A model generated the notes under the pieces. That model did no database searches, was not told the origin of the DNA, and saw nothing but the letters and a program-made list of their open reading frames with translations. From Rostratula benghalensis (Eukaryota; Chordata; Aves; Charadriiformes; Rostratulidae): DNA of 64,000 nucleotides. The translations under genes and the position numbers were made by a program. The stretch spans positions 985,943 through 1,049,942 of the forward strand of contig VXAI01000198.1 of assembly GCA_013399305.1 (NCBI GenBank). Direction: 5' to 3'. Below, in pieces: positions 10,620-21,009 of this stretch. Within the stretch, counting starts at the first letter, position 1. Each line of letters opens with the position of its first letter.

Positions 10620-11225
10620 CAGGCCCTCGGCTGGCCCCCACAGCAGAGTCCCTGCAGCGACGGGTGCTGGATGCAGCACAACTACAGCAAGTCCCAGCCA
10701 GGTTCAGACCCAGCAGAGAGAGGAGCAAAGGCTCCCTGGAGCGACTCCTCTGCTGTCGGGATAATTACAGCCAAGATCAGAACCGGTTGGAAAATGGGAG
10801 ATTCTTACAAATGAAGGAACTACTAACTGTGGGGTAGTTTAATCATAATTAACAGGAAGACACCACGCAATGAGTGGCTGCAATGAGGGCCTGGTGGTGG
10901 CTGGAGCAGAGGGTGATGGACAGTGGCTGTTCTCTAATCCCCTCTCTTTACGCGCCCGTTCTTTCTCGTGTCCTTGCTTTAACAGCTTTTACAGGGTTTA
11001 CATCACGGCCCTTGGTATCCAAGGGTATTTAACTGCCACAGGTTGGTCCATGGGCTCTGGATTTGGGAACAAACAGCAGCGAGCCCTGCTTGGGGAAGGG
11101 GGGTCTCCAAGGGTTAAGGTGTTCTTCTGCTGTGCCTGCCTTCCGTCCCCTGCCAAAAACCCCGCTCCGTCGTCTGCCGCGCTTCCTCCGCGTGTCAGCG
11201 AAGGAAATCCGTCATCTCCCAGCTA
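10620..11225. other. GC-richer unique sequence, no gene recognised
   Basis: A small CpG-containing patch at 11156-11210 (cgctccgtcgtctgccgcgcttcctccgcgtgtc) is too short to be called a CpG island. The open frames at 10870-11254 are unrecognised. Confidence 0.4.
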
Positions 11226-11227
11226 CA

Positions 11228-11395
11228 GATTTGGGGAACTTTGACATCCCCTAATGAGGTAAACACATTACTGTCATGTACAAACAAACAGCAACAAATT
11301 AGCAGCTGACACGTGAGGAAGCCACGGCACAGCAACATGCGGCACTCGTTACAGGCAATTAAGCTGCCTGCGCTGATTGCTCACGTGCCAGGGGG
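11228..11395. promoter_or_regulatory. Candidate conserved non-coding element
   Basis: The block reads through ttgacatcccctaatgaggtaaacacattactgtcatg, caacaaattagcagctgacacgtgagg and cgttacaggcaattaagctgcctgcgctgattgctcacgtg. It contains two CACGTG E-boxes/near E-boxes, a CAATTAAG homeodomain site and a CAGCTGACA word within about 170 bases, and no repeats. Confidence 0.42.
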
Positions 11396-11929
11396 CTCGC
11401 CCCACGCTCCCCAGCCAGCCCCAGACCCAACGGCCATTCCCCATCCGCCTTCTCCCCAGGACCTTCCTCCTCCTCTGCCATCTGGGAGCCCCGGCGGGAA
11501 CTGGGTGCAATATGGGGTATGGGCAGGTGCAACACAAGCAGCTACTGGTACAACTGGGGAAAAAGGACCTTAATAACGCAGCTGCCGATGGTGAGGAGGT
11601 GGCAGGGCACTGGGCGGGTTTTGGTATGACCTCCCTGAGCACCCAGCATGGGCTGCTGCCAGAGATGGGCTGAGCTGGCCAGACCCTGGGGATCACTTGT
11701 ATTCTCCCATGGGAATGTGTCTGAGCCTGGGAGGACTGGAGCAGTCCCTCACAGAAGCTTCTCCCCATCAGATCTCTCGCAGACACTTTCCTGCAGCTTT
11801 ACCCATAAACATCCCGAGGTCTTTCTTCCTCATCTTTTGCTTGAGGCTCTATCCCAGGAAAAGAGCTCAGTATTTAAAAGATGACAAGAAGAGGAGACCA
11901 AACTGCTAGAGGGAGACAGATATTTGACT

Positions 11930-12510
11930 TCTATTTTAGCAAAATATATTTAGCAAAAGCACTCTATTAAGCGAGAGCCAGGGCAATAGGCCCATGGTCA
12001 AAGGCCCTTATTATTATAATTGCTTTGCAAGGGTGAAAGCCTCTGGATAAGAATCCAAATCAGTCATCGCTCAGAATAATAATCACGAAAAAAGATAAAT
12101 AAATAAAGGTAGGATCCAGCCAAAAAAGGGAGCTCACATTATCAGCCAATAAACCAATAATCCATTAGTGACCAAGGTTGCTGAATAATATAGTACTTCC
12201 ACAGCACCCATAATTTATACTGCAGACTAGAGAATAGACACGATTATTAGAGTGAGGGCTACTGGATGACACATGATGCATGACCGCGCGGCATTGATCT
12301 TCACACAACAGGAAGGTGTCTAGACGGGGAGATGTATGGCCCTGCGATTCAGAGCAGGGCATATTTCATGCGGGGCCTAATGGAGTAGTGGGGGCCGTGA
12401 TGGATGACTCGCCTGGTTCCAGGAGCAGCGCAGTTATAGCGGTGCTAATGCGTGACCTCTCCCGCTCCCCGCGTCCTTCATTCAGTCAGGGTGACCTCAT
12501 TTAAAGGGAT
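11930..12510. promoter_or_regulatory. Strong candidate conserved non-coding element
   Basis: Nearly 600 bases are uniformly AT-rich and free of repeats. They include catggtcaaaggcccttattattataattgc (nuclear-receptor or TCF-like TCAAAG core), ctcagaataataatcacg, tatcagccaataaaccaataatccattagtgacc (two CCAAT words and homeodomain cores), aataatatagtac and gataattag-like words near 12240. The right end contains conserved-looking GC words (catgaccgcgcggcattgatc) and a tcatttaaaggg end. This is one of the best enhancer-like blocks in the window. Confidence 0.48.
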
Positions 12511-12608
12511 GGAAAATGAGAGGCGCAGAGTACGAGGGGGAGGGAAGAAGGGGGAGAGAGGGGAGGAGAAGAAGAGAGAATAAGAAAAATAAAAGATAAG
12601 GAAAGGGC
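12508..12608. repeat. Polypurine tract (about 100 bases)
   Basis: Nearly every base on the plus strand is A or G (gagggggagggaagaagggggagagaggggaggagaagaagagagaataagaaaaataaaagataaggaaaggg), with only a handful of pyrimidines. Such tracts can form triplex DNA. It lies directly at the right edge of the regulatory-looking block 11930-12510. Confidence 0.8.
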
Positions 12609-12689
12609 GTGATGTAAATGAACAATCTCTTGTAGCTTCTGCCCTGCTTCAGGCTCACCCCGGCCCTGCAGCAGCACCACTGCCTACGG

Positions 12690-12740
12690 GGCTGATTCTG
12701 CTCCTTTCGGGATGGGGTTACTCCTGATGTACACAGTCAC
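12690..12740. repeat. Possible ancient sauropsid repeat fragment (CTGATTCTGCTC type)
   Basis: The words ctgattctgctcc and ggttactcctgatgtacac occur in the order and spacing of an old amniote or sauropsid palindromic repeat that I recall as 'gattctgctctcagttacac ... gagttactcctgatttacac'. It is only about 50 bases long and decayed. Confidence 0.35.
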
Positions 12741-12889
12741 CATGAGAGCACGGCAGGGTCCCTGTGGGACAAATCCTGGTCCCTCTGCCAGCAACTGTCC
12801 CCAGAGCTGGGAAGGCAATGAAAGAGCTCCTCCTGCCCATCGGCTTTCAGCCTAGGGCAACAATAACCCAAAACCAGTGCAACATTCAA

Positions 12890-13202
12890 CCTTAGAATGG
12901 TTTGAGTTGGAAGGGACTTCAAAGACCATCCTGTTCCACTACACCAGGTCCCTCCAAGCCCCCTCCATCCTGGCCCTGAACCCCTCCAGCTTCTCGGGGC
13001 AACCTGGGCCAGGCTCTCACCACCCTCACACCCAAGAAGTTCTTCCCCAAATCTCAGCTCCATCTCCCCACTTTCAGTGTCAAACCCTTCCCCCTTGTCC
13101 TATGACTCCCCTCCCTGATCAAGAGTCCCCCCAGCTTTCCTGAAGCCCCCTGAGGGACTGGAAGGGGCTCCAAGATCTCCCTGGAGACTTCTCTTCTCCA
13201 TC
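12890..13202 (-). mobile_element. CR1 LINE 3' fragment, inserted in reverse orientation
   Basis: On the plus strand it reads ttagaatggtttgagttggaagggacttcaaagaccatc, the reverse complement of the avian CR1 3' terminus. It continues through cttctcggggcaacctgggccaggctctcaccaccctcac, the block ttcttccccaaatctc, ccccttgtcctatgactcc and ctggaaggggctccaagatctccctgga, to the truncation point near cttctcttctcca. About 310 bases of 3' UTR remain, with no ORF2 sequence. It appears less eroded at the 3' end than the copy at 1283-1968. Confidence 0.95.
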
Positions 13203-13471
13203 TTGTGGCCTGTTTCCTTGTTGCATGATAACCAGGTATAAAATAGGCAAGTGGGATCCCAAAGAATAAACAGCAGCAGCCCTAGAGAAATTGAAACAAA
13301 TTTAAACAGAACCCTTCTGTGAATTTTTGAAATGGATCAGATGTGGTTTTGTGCAGCCACTCAAGACACGGGCACAAAACACAGCCCCCAGGTGAGGGAC
13401 ACGGCCAGGGCTGAGGGATGGCAGAGCACCAGCACCCACACCGAAGGGGCTGGGCTCGCTCAGTGCACCCC

Positions 13472-13502
13472 AGGAGGGAGGAGGAGGAGGAGGAGGAAGA
13501 GA
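13472..13502. repeat. (AGG)n microsatellite
   Basis: The run caggagggaggaggaggaggaggaggaag contains about eight GGA units. It puts Arg or Ser runs into the frames that cross it. Confidence 0.85.
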
Positions 13503-13802
13503 GGCGGGAGGGAACATGACTCTCCAAGCAGAGCTGGAACATTCTCCTCTCTCTCAGGACAATTGGAAAGACTGTTAAAATGCTGGTCTGAGGCCCCTCT
13601 CTGTTCAGAAAGGTTATTGCAGCCACAGCAGTGTGACCAGCCGGGAGGAATCCACAGTTACTAGTGTGAGCCAGGACCAGCAGTGACAGTACCCGGTCAT
13701 TCCCGTGCTCCCACCCACTGCTGGGACCCGGCTCCCAGAAGAACCCTGGATGGATCATCAGAAGAACTTGGTGTGGGGGGTGGTTATTTGGCTTGTGGTT
13801 TA

Positions 13803-13862
13803 TTGTTTGGGGTTTTTTTTTTAGCTTTTTGTTTGTTTGTTTGTTGGGTTTTTTTTTCTTTT
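13803..13862. repeat. T-rich low-complexity run with (TTTG)n
   Basis: Two poly-T runs flank gtttgtttgtttgttggg. There is no target-site duplication or retroelement body that I can see. Confidence 0.75.
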
Positions 13863-14869
13863 AAGGAAAACGGAAACCTGTGTGGTTTTGATGGCATTTT
13901 GTTATATTTTCACCTCTGACAATACTACTTTTTGGCGGAAAGTGCTATATTCACTTGTTGCTAAGAAAGATACCCAGACTGAGAAGACAACATACCCAAG
14001 AGCTCAGGACCACAGTGGGGAGGTGATGCCCCACCAGCACCGCCTGGGACCGCAGTGAAATCCAGCTCCAACTGAGAACCCATCGGGCACCTCCCCTCAG
14101 CCCCAGCCGGGCACCCAGGGCTTCCTCTGTGATGAATTCTGTGCTTTGGTCATGAATCCTACAGGGTCCCCAAAGGTTAAATAAAATGATCTGCTCAAGC
14201 TGAAAACCAAATTGATAACACGGCACTGTTTGCTTTGCTTTCCCCCTGCTATTTGGATTCTACTTTCCCCATCTCTCATTCCTTTTTTGGGTTACCCTGG
14301 GTCAGTGCCCAGCGGTGCCATCAGCCTGTGTGTCTGCACAGAGAGACAGCCCCCACCCCAAAGAACCTGCAAGTTTCACAGTGAAGAGAGATGGATAAAA
14401 GGGTGGATAAAGGCAAGAGTATTATTCCTGGTCAGAGCAGGAAAGCAGAGCACACACCACCACTTGCAGCCACAAGGGCACGGCCAGAGCGGAACCGGGA
14501 GCGAAGCCTCAGGCTCTCGGGGTGTTAAAGCCAAGAGCACCCCTCCTCTTCCCAACAGCCAGCCCTTCAGCTGGGCCCTGCGGGAGGTGACTGCCTGGAC
14601 AGGCAGGAAGGGCTGTTTGTTAGGTCCCAGGAGCACTTTTCCAGTGACTTTTCCTGTCTCTGTGCTCAGCCCTAAACTGCACGAATCCCCCATTAGCACG
14701 AATCCTTCTGGGATCGCTGCAGCTCCCGTCTCTCTGCGGCAGCTGAGCAGCCCCTTCCCCAAACCACATCCACCCCCTGCCACGGTTCCTCCCCTCCGCG
14801 GAAGGGCTCTAACTCCCTGAGCTGCGGGGGAAAGCAAAAGAGAGAATGGCCATTTACTGTGTTTCCTTT

Positions 14870-15500
14870 GCCATCTGGGCTTATTAAAAACTGCACAGCA
14901 AATTAAAAATAGGTGGGAACAAAGATGGGGGAATGACATAAAGGGTTGCAGAAAATTCTCTGTGTACTTTTAAAAGCTGGAATTGCCATATGGACTGGCA
15001 GAGAGACATGTTTTACATTTCCACTGGTACATGACTGACATCATTTAGTATTAACTTCTATTTGAATAAAATGGTAGTAGACATTTAGGTAATATTACAG
15101 GGCAATAAATGTTTTAAAGAGCCTTGGGGGGATGCTCTTGAAACACAGTCCAGACCAGAACTCTAAAATTATGTCTTAATATATATTAACCTCTTTTAGG
15201 ACTTTTGGCTCTCAAACAAATAATGGAGGATAGAGGATTTTTCCCCCCCCTCCACTTTTACTGTCTGAATTAAGAGTCCCCAGCTATATTTTTCCCCTTT
15301 TCTCCTCTTTAGCTGTGCTGGGAAGAACATGAGGGAATGTAGTTAAAATTCAAAAAGGTTCCCCTTTATCATTACCATGAATCAACACAATAAATGAGCC
15401 CCTTCAGAGCACGGTAATAAGAATTTGATAAATCATCAGCCAAAAATTAACTAGATGTCAAAACAATCTTTGGGAAGTGTGATGGATTAGGGGCGATAGT
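14870..15500. promoter_or_regulatory. Candidate conserved non-coding element cluster
   Basis: Two AT-rich halves (14870-15115 and 15150-15500) contain ctgcacagcaaattaaaaatagg, ggtacatgactgacatcatttagtattaac, ggtaatattacagggcaataaatg, taatatatattaacctc, attaccatgaatcaacacaataaatgagcc and gataaatcatcagccaaaaattaactagatgtcaaaac. A poly-C run interrupts at 15244-15251. Nothing resembles a repeat family. Flanking DNA on both sides is clearly GC-richer. Confidence 0.47.
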
Positions 15501-15504
15501 GGCA

Positions 15505-18250
15505 ATTAATCTCCCAGCATGAGTTCACAGGAGAGACTGAGCGCTGGGAGATGGATAGGGGGGAGACCAAGGCCTCACAAGGTCAGGACACTGCAGAAAG
15601 GAACGGGAGAGAGACAGAGAGAAGGAGAAGAAAAAAAAATTCCACTGAGTCTGCAATACCCAGGCCCCCGGCAGCCGAGGTAGAGGTCAGTCACACGCCT
15701 TTGAAAACCTTTCTGTCTCCAGCTGCTCCCCGTGATGAGGCAAGCACTTTTCTGCTCCCGCTAATAAATGCCCCAAGCCAGCTCCGGGGGCACAGCGCTC
15801 GGCTGCAGAGAGACGGGGAGCGGGGCCGGCCTCGGCCGCAGGACCTGGCTCCTTTGTGAAGGGTCCGGGGCGGCTGGAGGCGGTGGGATGCCTGGGAGGG
15901 AGCAGAGGGAGACAAATCCTTCTCTAATGTGAGAATTCATCCACACGAGGCCTGGCAGAGGGTGCGCGTGGCTTGACTAATTCTGTCCGAGCGCAGGAAG
16001 AAAGCGCCGCTGCAGTCATAAATCCCCATCCAGCTGGCAAAACCCACTTTCTCTGCCTTCCACCTTGCAGGAAGGTTTGCAGCTGGGGCAGCACTCCCTG
16101 CCCACGCCACCAGCCCCATCTCCCACCGGGGTCCATCCCTCCCTTCCACTCCGGGAAAGCCAATATTGTTACCTGCCCTGGGTACTCTGTCTCACACTGA
16201 GAGCAGCACAGGCTCCCAGCACAAGTGAAGCATTGGAGAAACAAAAATATCTACCCTGAATCAGCCTCAGGTGGGCTGTTTTGCTGCCCAAGGCGATGCC
16301 TTGCTCTGCCAGCATTGCAGGGCAGAACCCAGGGCAGCACCTACCCCCTGCTCTCCCTTCCCATCACCTCCAGCCCCCGGTAACTCCACACACAGCAGCG
16401 TCTCTGCTCCGACCACGGACCTGCACTGGCAGGACTTTCTGACCAGCAGGGGCTGGGCCCAGATCCAGCAGTTATGTGCACAAGGGGAGGTGGCATACGC
16501 TGCCAGTCCTGCCCAATTTACGCTCTTCCTTCTTTGCACAAAATCTGTCACCCGGAATCCTCCTTCGCAATCCAAACAGGGAAGAAAGAAAGGAGGATAA
16601 AAAAAGGGGTGATGAAAGAAAATAAGAAGTCAGGCCATCAGTTGGCAGGGCTTCTGCTGACTTCTCACACTTTGCCCCAGGCCTCAGGGCACAGCACTCC
16701 CAGTGACACCTCTCCCAGCAAACGCAGAGCCTGACACATACTTGGGACGGCACCCGCCATCGGGGTGACACTGGGGCACAGACAGGCCTGCAGTGGCTTG
16801 TCTAGGAGTGACAGTGACCACAAGAAAAAAAAAATAATTGGCCTGGATCCTCTGCAGCCACACTGCTGCCGTTCTCTGTTTCATCACTGAGGTTTGCAAT
16901 CCTTTCCTGAGCTGTTCAGCATCTCTCCTCACATTTTCACTGCTGGAGCACTGTTGGCTTTGATACACACTGTGCTCTTCCCCTCGAGCGACAAGGAACA
17001 AATGTTCATGCAACAGAGAAAGCGCCTGTGGGGCGAGGATGGAGAGCTGAAGACTCTCTGGAAGGGTCTGCAGCTGCTTGCTGTCACCACGGGCTGCCTT
17101 CCCACACCCAGCAGGGACAGAGGACCAGGAGGCAGCAGCTAGGGACAGCATCTTGGCTCTCCAAAGGTTCCTCGCCTCCACCATCACCCCAGCTCATGCT
17201 GACACCAGCCTGGAGAAAGGACAGAGAGGTTCTGCTGCTGACAGCCCACAGGTCTCCATGGATGATGAGGAATGTGAGATCTGGGCAGAGCATCTGGCCG
17301 CAGAAGGAGCTCCTCACAGCCCCAGGAACTCCAGTCATGACCTGAAAGCCTCTCAAAGGGGAGAGCAGCACATGCAAGTGAGATTTTGAACCTGAGTTGT
17401 AGAAGTGGAGCTTGGAAGTAGCAGTGGTTGTGAAGTGAAACCAGAAGTGGGAGCACCAGGGAGGCAGAACATGACAGGCAGCGTGAGCTGTGAGCTCTGT
17501 CTCATCTCACTGGAGATGCTGTTTATGGACTGAGAAGATAAAGACCTGAGATGCAGCTGTGGTGGTATCACTGTCAAACTCAGCCTGTTTGCACTGCCGT
17601 GGTGCACAGATTCGGTTACGCTGGAGACTCCACAGCTACAATGCAAGATACCGTCCTTCTCCTCAAGAAATTCAAGCCCACAGCACGCTGCACACATTGG
17701 CATTGGCAATTTTTATTCTTTGGTCAGATGCCTCAGGGTCAAATACTGTTGTTGCTACTGTAGAATAAGGGCTCAACCCACCAAAGTAGAGAGAATTAAT
17801 TCAGATTTATGTGTTTCAAATGAACAGGTTGTCTTGGACAGAGGTGGTGGGGAAGGTGGCTCCGAGCAGAGCTCCTCCTGACCTGCGATGCACCACAGAC
17901 CACAGCCACCTCAGGGATGCTGCAACGAGAAAGCCATTGGCTTCTCCATTAAGAGAAAACAAAATATTTGCTGCGGTCACCTGAGTGTGCACATCCAGCT
18001 CGGTACTGTCTGCCTCTGGAGTCTGAGAGTCATTTGTTTACTGAAGTAGGGTGAGCACAGGAGCATTGTGTACTTCTCCCTTCCCTCCCTAATTTTCCTG
18101 CTTTGTTAATAGAAACCATTATAGCCCAGGACTCGCCTACTGTTTGTTGTTAGAGGCTGAGCCTCCATCAGCTCTGATGGCTTTGCTCCTGTGTACTCAC
18201 ACAGTTGGTAACACCTTCAATATTTGCATCCTTGAGAAGAGGCCTTTTCT
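15505..18250. other. Unique GC-richer sequence, no gene recognised
   Basis: A small CpG-bearing patch lies at 15782-15862 (ccgggggcacagcgctcgg, ggggccggcctcggccgcagg). Open frames at 15924-17709 on both strands lack domains. A possible CNE-like edge (cattaggagaaac-type words) is too weak to call. Confidence 0.42.
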
Positions 18251-18252
18251 TT

Positions 18253-18273
18253 CCCCCCCCCCCCCCCCCCCCC
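18253..18273. repeat. Poly-C tract (21 C)
   Basis: An unbroken run of 21 C is bounded by TTT and TTTTT. The complementary G-run could form a quadruplex and the C-run an i-motif. Runs like this are prone to length error in assemblies. Confidence 0.92.
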
Positions 18274-18279
18274 TTTTTA

Positions 18280-19770
18280 AATCTTGCTGCATCTTTCATG
18301 ATTTTCCCTGGGTTGCTCATACAGTTTTGTGCAAGAGACAAATGCCTGGCAAACATTGGGATGCTGCTGGCTGCTTGGCGCATATCAGTGTCAGAAAGAT
18401 TTTGGGAGTGGGGGGAGAGAAGACAACACCCGCCCAGCTGGAACACTTGCCCAGAATGCCTGTCTCTTCTCAAGGCAGACAAGGCTTGGACAGAACAGAT
18501 GTTTCCACCCAAAAGCAGATGTGAAGATGTTACTTTCCCAGGGAGGAAATGCGGTGGGGTTTATTATTAACCAACAGTCCCCCTGTGACAGCTTCCCTTG
18601 ACCAACAGTTGGAAAATCTGGAAAACAACACAGCCCTCTAATCCAAGTGGTGGCAGGAAATAGCCAGCCCTGACAGACTCCGTTGATTTATTATTATTAA
18701 TTACAACCCGGAAATGACCAACAACATCTGGGAGAGCCAAATGTGGATGAGAAAGCATGCTTTTGCACCGAGGGGCCAAATTTTGGATTCCGTGATGGCC
18801 TCAGCGTGCTGCTGAGCTCCAGGAGAAGCAGCTGCAGAGCGGGTCTGAGCAGCCCCACAGCCAGCAGGAAGGTTCCTCTCTGTGGTGGCCAAGGAGTGAC
18901 ACAAGGAGCAGTGATCCTGTACCACACAAGGAGTGGGACATGGGACAAGAGACAGCCTGAACACTAGGAGCACTGAAGTTGCAGGAGCACGATGCTGAGC
19001 CTCAAAAAGCAAGGCTTGTTAAAGACAGACTGGAGCTGTGGCCCAAACCAGTTTCCCCACCCAGCACCGAGCCGAGCCAGCAGATCCCCACAGCATGGAT
19101 GTGCTGTAAATCAACTGATGGAAAACAGGGAAGAGAAGAAAGTTCAGACCCAACCCCAAACCAAATGCAGCAAATAAGAACTGAAACCCATCAGAAACAC
19201 AATAGCAAAGTATTTTGATGAAAGAACAAAAAGCAAAATAAATTTAAAAAATTTAAAACATTCAAGAAGTGAGCGAGTTATGGGAACGTTCAACGGACAG
19301 CTCTGTAATGAAGTCCAGAAAGCGTAATCAAGTGTGGGTACCAGTTTGGAACTGGAACAAAATAAACCATCAGTCCAGAGGAGGTAGCGTGGCTCCTGTG
19401 CCCAGTTTGGGTCTCATCCATGCACAGACACAGGGCACAGCTCTGCTCCAAAAGCAGGAGGGTGATGAGGAGTCACCTCAGTATTTGAGCAAATGGGGTA
19501 CCCAGTCACTCCCAGTCAGGCAGGTGCACACATGTTTTGCTGAACTGGGAGTCCTGTCCAGCTTTACTAAAAGCTTTGGACTTCTTTAGTCCTTTTGCTC
19601 TATAGAACATACACAATCCCAGAATTTAAAACAAACACTGCTAGTGTAAAGTAAGACATTTCTCTGCTCCTCTGCTGACAGACACACGGACACTTTCCCA
19701 CCAGGTACAGCAAACACAGGCTCCCAACACACAGACACGCCAGCTGTGGTTAACCCACAACCTGAGAGCT
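18280..19770. other. Unique sequence, no gene recognised
   Basis: A short TTATTATTATTAATTAC patch at 18686-18703 is the only AT-rich feature. The open frames at 18144-19589 are unrecognised. Confidence 0.4.
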
Positions 19771-19779
19771 CCTAGAACA

Positions 19780-19925
19780 TCTGTTTATGTTTTCAGAGCA
19801 GTATTAACATTGTCAGACCATGGCAAATCGGCTTAATTTTAATAGACGTATGTATAATACACAAGCCAAAATACACTTAAAATGGGACATGTCAGAAAAT
19901 AAACAACTATTAACTAATGAAACAT
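19780..19925. promoter_or_regulatory. Candidate conserved non-coding element
   Basis: The block reads catctgtttatgttttcagagcagtattaacattgtc, cggcttaattttaatagacg, aatacacaagcc and caactattaactaatgaaac. These give a forkhead-like TGTTTATG, a SOX-like ACATTGTC and three TTAAT/TAATTTT sites in about 140 repeat-free bases. Confidence 0.38.
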
Positions 19926-20176
19926 AAAGGAAGTCAGTTCTTGTGCTTTCTCTCTCCCACACACATCCCCTGCAGCCACAGCTCAGTCATCTCCTCCTCG
20001 TGACTCCCGGCTGCAGCCTCACACCCAACAACTTCCACAGAGGAATAGAAGTCTCTTCTCAGTAGAGAGCGAGGGAGGAGCAGAGGGACAGCGAGGAGTC
20101 TGCCTGTGTTCCTGTGACAGCATCGGGGCAGCACTGCTCTCGTGGTCCAGGCACCAAGCCCGTTCCAAGGAAGCAT

Positions 20177-20246
20177 TAAAAAAAAAAAAAAGACCACAAA
20201 AACCCCAAAACACCAGCAAACACCCCCCCCAAAACCTAAACAAAAC
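20177..20246. repeat. A-rich/C-rich low-complexity run
   Basis: A 14-A run is followed by alternating A and C clusters (ccacaaaaaccccaaaacacc, accccccccaaaacc). No retroposed gene is visible to its left, so it is not obviously a poly-A tail. Confidence 0.6.
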
Positions 20247-20779
20247 ATGAAATTCATATGAAAAAACCATCAGCCTCACCAAGGCCCTTCCAGAGCAGTT
20301 CTGGCTCAGACACAATAGGGCACCCCCAGACCCTGGGGCAGGAGGAGGCACTAAAAGGCCTGGGTTGCAGTTGTGCTGTTTGGGGTAGTTTTGCTACAAA
20401 AGCTTTTTTTCCCCACACCAGATTCGGAGGGAAAGGGCTTCGTGCACCAGGACCAACATCTCCTGTCTCTGAACGTGGCTGATATAAAGGACAACTGCAT
20501 TTTCTTCAGGGGGTTTAAAGTTCCTTCTTAAAGGGGAGCAGCAGCCCCCACCCTTAGATTCACTGTGCCCTCTCTACCTCTAGAGCTAAATTTGTAGAAA
20601 TTGAACCTGAACGGGTTATTTCCACCCCTGCCCTTTCCCTTAATTTATTTTGTAAGGTATATAATCCAAAAATCAACTGCACAGAGGTGAGGAGAAGTGC
20701 CCCATAATTGAGAACAATATCTCCACGGGGCTTTTCCAATGAGGTGCAGGTTTCTCTGGCATGCATTTTCGGAGCTGAA

Positions 20780-21005
20780 GTCAGTATAATGAAGTCCAGA
20801 ACTTTTAGGTTTCTCCTTTAATATATCCATCATGTCTAGATCCATTATTGACATGTTGACTTTCTTGTTTCTGATTTAAGCTGCCAGACTTGGTAAAATT
20901 GCCTTGACAGCTTTAGCATTTGTGGCAGAACACTGACATGATGTTACTTACAGCTAATTAAAGTTGAGAGCATAATAAACAATCTTGGGATCCTAGCAAC
21001 CTAAT
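20780..21005. promoter_or_regulatory. Candidate conserved non-coding element
   Basis: Repeat-free words include cctttaatatatccatcatgtctagatccattattgacatg, gcttgacagctttagcatttg-like sequence (ttgacagctttagcatttgtgg) and gcagctaattaaagttgagagcataataaac. The TTGACAGCT word fits a TALE-homeodomain site. Confidence 0.38.
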
Positions 21006-21009
21006 TTCC

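Larger units (their letters stand above)
13210..14865. other. Unique GC-richer sequence, no gene recognised
   Basis: Long overlapping antisense frames at 13282-13758 (minus)/13332-13664 (plus) and 14212-14820 (plus)/14376-14939 (minus) show no domain. Their mutual overlap argues for compositional openness rather than coding. Confidence 0.45.

Noticed and set aside
14212..14939. Overlapping 202-codon plus and 187-codon minus frames
   Set aside because: Antisense overlap in a stop-poor C-rich stretch explains both; nothing recognisable in either product.
15782..15862. CpG island promoter
   Set aside because: CpG-dense part is under 100 bases and isolated; below any usual island length.
20177..20246. 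Poly-A tail of a processed pseudogene
   Set aside because: No gene-like sequence, polyadenylation signal or target-site duplication upstream; low-complexity A/C text is a simpler reading.
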